The notes beneath the pieces were generated by a model. That model ran no database searches, was not told where the DNA came from, and saw only the letters and a program-made list of their open reading frames with translations. A program made the position numbers and the translations under genes. Shown piece after piece: positions 7,901-8,540 of a DNA stretch of 8,540 nt (position 1 is the stretch's first letter; every line of letters starts with the position of its first letter). This DNA comes from UBA940 sp964464465. Its GTDB lineage: Bacteria > Bacteroidota > Bacteroidia > Bacteroidales > Rikenellaceae. The stretch spans positions 1 to 8,540 of the forward strand of contig CAYXGF010000068.1 of NCBI GenBank assembly GCA_964464465.1, read 5' to 3'.

Positions 7901-8025
7901 ATGGCTCCGATTACCGCCTCCTTGTCCGAAGCCTGTCTGACCGTTCCGCTTATCTCGATACTCTGAGCCGTGGAAACTGTCACGGTCAGCAGCAATGAGA
8001 GCAGAAGCAGTAAATTTTTAGTCAT
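4903..8025 (-). CDS. SusC/RagA family TonB-linked outer-membrane channel
   Basis: This 1040-residue TonB-dependent importer works with the SusD protein encoded next. A Sec signal peptide (cleavage near STA|QS, residue 20) is followed directly by a CarboxypepD_reg-like domain (about 23-98; ISGTVRQASDKEAVIGA). The transition EEVIVVAYGTTKKESFTGS (102-120) and the plug domain (about 115-230) come next. The plug carries the SusC signature: LRIRGFGS (163-170), PLIVVDGVPFDG (177-188), IESMSVLKDASAGALYGARG (198-217) and ANGVVLITT (218-226). The rest, about 240-1040, is the 22-stranded barrel and ends in VDLKF with the expected C-terminal Phe. No STN domain precedes the carboxypeptidase-like domain, so it is not expected to signal through an anti-sigma factor. 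The length is usual. It is first in a three-gene operon. No good TTTG/TAnnTTTG promoter is visible in the 105-nt gap upstream, so transcription may start further upstream or from a non-consensus promoter. Confidence 0.97.
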   Translation of the reverse strand: MTKNLLLLLSLLLTVTVSTAQSIEISGTVRQASDKEAVIGAMVMAESGKAATVTGTKGDYSIKVSKGDVLVFSFLGMQTERVTVGDQKVIDVELKAEDKVLEEVIVVAYGTTKKESFTGSAEVVSGDKLKNRPVTDVTKALDGQVAGVMTTSGGGQPGSGAELRIRGFGSINASNSPLIVVDGVPFDGDLNSINSSDIESMSVLKDASAGALYGARGANGVVLITTRRNKNAGDKINVQLSAKVGVSSRAIPLYETLSAREYMEHMYTASFNDLVYTEGYLPDVAKSMTVDKLSKSILGTDNVYNIYDKPVSELFDADGRIVPDARQKYSADWMKEAQAQAPVRQEYQLSVNGSGTQSKYMASLSYLDEKGTLKTTGFKRYTGRVGVDFTPRKWLDFGANMSYAHTDSDFLGSEGTANNTNVWYSAMLMAPIYPVHKIDGTGSYVLENGKRVFDYGQSRPAGAQNNRNSVATLFEDDFYTLTDNMSGRAYLAVNWKGIKLSTNLGVDNVNTNETTNYNPFYGNAAGTGRLTKENSRVMSYTWNQLLTYQTKIGRHSIDAMVGHEFYRYLFTYIIAERTGFPFADYDELSMGSTIAEANSASNRYSINSYMSRLNYNYDDRYYLSASFRMDASSRFKKENRWGSFWSVGASWRMSEEPFLKDVEWIDNITLKASYGVQGNDNLGTYYAWQSLYDMNYPNGSNSGAVINSIENKDITWEKNGNLNVGLEFRLLGRITGTVEWYNRSTSDLLLEYPMAISLGFPGYYANIGSMVNRGWDITLGGDIISNKDWRWNVTVMASTLSNRVRKLTDGGDDIVSGVYIIREGEEINTFYMAKSAGVDPTTGEQLYWAYEKNADGSMKPGSEYVTNDATVAAGCKYMHGSRIPDLYGSISTSLTWKGFDLGLLMTYSIGGKIYDAIYQSMMEPTFIGQTYHRNALRSWRTPGQVTDVPKATTTLSSQISDRFLVDASYFAIKNITLGYSIPTKSLGKTGIGALRVYLSADSPWIFTHLKGLNPQASFNGSTSYSYTPNRTVMLGVDLKF

Positions 8026-8055
8026 ACTTGGAAAGTTTAGTTTGGATTTTCTTTA

Positions 8056-8091
8056 CATAAAAGGGGTTGCCCGACAGTATATCAGGCAACC
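8056..8091 (-). terminator. Hairpin between the FISUMP-type gene and the SusC gene
   Basis: On the minus strand GGTTGCCTGA pairs with TCGGGCAACC (8065-8091; 10 pairs including one G-T wobble; 7-nt loop). CC and then TTTTA follow. The T-run is short and offset. It can be a moderate intrinsic terminator for the upstream gene, starting about 40 nt after its stop codon, or a leader structure that limits read-through into the SusC operon. Confidence 0.6.
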
Positions 8092-8130
8092 TCCGTAGTA
8101 TATAAATGTCCTGTAATCAGCACCGTATCC

Positions 8131-8540
8131 TTATTCCTTTATGCAGCGTACGGAGCTTCCGTAAGGACGGTTGAGGCCTGTCTCGCTCGCCGGATTGCCC
8201 CATGCGAAGATTTCCAGCGTGGCGGTAGTGTTCGTTACGCTTGCCGTGTTGTAGTTGGCTCCGCCGTCCACACCCGAGAGGACTCCGGTGTTGGTATCTT
8301 TCTTTCCGGTGAAAGGCCACCAGTACTCCTTGTCCGAGCCTTCCGGCTTGTAGCGGAAACCAATACTGTATTCATCGTCATATTCAATGAACCAGGGGTA
8401 TTCCGGGTCGTATTTGTTGCTGTCCGTGAGACTGCCGGCTTTTTTGTACTGTTTGCGGAATCCCCACGGAGCACCGGCCTTAGGCACAATCCAGCCTTCC
8501 GGACACGGGTCGTAGATAGTCTTGTAACCCGAAACGCCGC
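8131..8540 (-). CDS. C-terminal part of a FISUMP-type / fimbrillin-like surface protein (5' end missing)
   Basis: The open frame runs off the right edge, so the start, signal peptide and N-terminal domains are not visible. 136 codons including the stop are present. The visible part begins GVSGYKTIYDPCPEGWIVPK. The YDPCPxGWxVP block and the closing GSSVRCIKE are hallmarks of the C-terminal domain shared by FISUMP (Fibrobacter succinogenes major paralogous domain) proteins and several Bacteroidota fimbrillin-like surface lipoproteins. Between them are the aromatic-rich EYPWFIEYDDEYSIGFRYK and a Gly/Asn/Thr-rich stretch. The two cysteines, in DPCP and RCIKE, are characteristic of this domain, and the first may pair with the second. 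The protein is expected outside the cell or on its surface; its exact role is unknown. It is co-directional with the SusC operon and 105 nt upstream, with a hairpin between, so co-transcription is uncertain. Confidence 0.7.
   Translation of the reverse strand, partial: GVSGYKTIYDPCPEGWIVPKAGAPWGFRKQYKKAGSLTDSNKYDPEYPWFIEYDDEYSIGFRYKPEGSDKEYWWPFTGKKDTNTGVLSGVDGGANYNTASVTNTTATLEIFAWGNPASETGLNRPYGSSVRCIKE

Noticed and set aside
4879..7998. A 1039-codon open frame on the plus strand, antisense to almost the whole SusC gene
   Set aside because: It is codon-aligned with the SusC frame, so its stops would need sense codons TTA, CTA or TCA, which this gene hardly uses; the antisense stop at its end is the TCA serine in the SusC signal peptide. 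Its translation has no recognisable protein features. It is a codon-bias shadow.
4903..8025. Possible N-terminal STN signalling extension in the SusC protein
   Set aside because: The carboxypeptidase-regulatory-like domain begins directly after the signal peptide at about residue 23, leaving no room for an STN domain.
8026..8064. Search for a consensus promoter directly before the SusC gene
   Set aside because: The minus strand has only TAAACTTTC-like partial matches; none fits TAnnTTTG with a TTTG 19-21 bp upstream, so no promoter is annotated.

Overview
The window comes from a member of the Bacteroidota, most likely order Bacteroidales. An Alistipes/Rikenellaceae origin fits the moderately GC-rich codon use, but this is only an impression. 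The main reasons are an adjacent SusC/SusD outer-membrane uptake pair, a surface protein ending with a FISUMP-type domain, Bacteroidota-type promoter elements (TTTG about 20 bp upstream of TAnnTTTG), and no clear Shine-Dalgarno sequences.

Layout. Left end (1-1128, minus strand): the 5' end of rimO and the whole of ftsY, read ftsY then rimO with a 17-nt gap. Positions 1129-1241 are a compact divergent control region with two back-to-back candidate promoters. From 1242 to 1937 (plus strand) there is a small secreted, probably outer-membrane beta-barrel protein whose reading frame contains a run of nine G. Positions 1938-2258 hold no convincing gene but are full of inverted repeats. They may be a long 3' UTR, an unrecognised non-coding RNA or a dispersed repeat. 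A strong bidirectional terminator (2259-2287) closes this region.

From 8025 down to 2298 (minus strand) lies a Sus-like transport locus in the order SusC-type TonB-dependent channel, SusD-type lipoprotein, then a third lipoprotein with a Calx-beta-like N-terminal half. Gaps are 10 and 18 nt, so the three are almost certainly one transcript ending at the shared terminator. SusC and SusD should form the outer-membrane 'pedal-bin' importer, with SusD as the lid. The third lipoprotein is probably an accessory surface binding protein. No glycoside hydrolase, peptidase, sulfatase, sigma/anti-sigma pair or hybrid two-component regulator is visible, so the substrate cannot be named.

Right end (8131-8540, minus strand): the C-terminal part of a surface protein upstream of the SusC gene. 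A stable hairpin (8065-8091) lies between them and may be that gene's terminator or a leader attenuator for the Sus locus.

Most of the window is ordinary Bacteroidales core and nutrient-uptake DNA. The items most worth a second look are the G9 tract in the barrel gene and the structured intergenic block at about 1960-2258. I found no CRISPR array, tRNA, rRNA, transposase or integrase.
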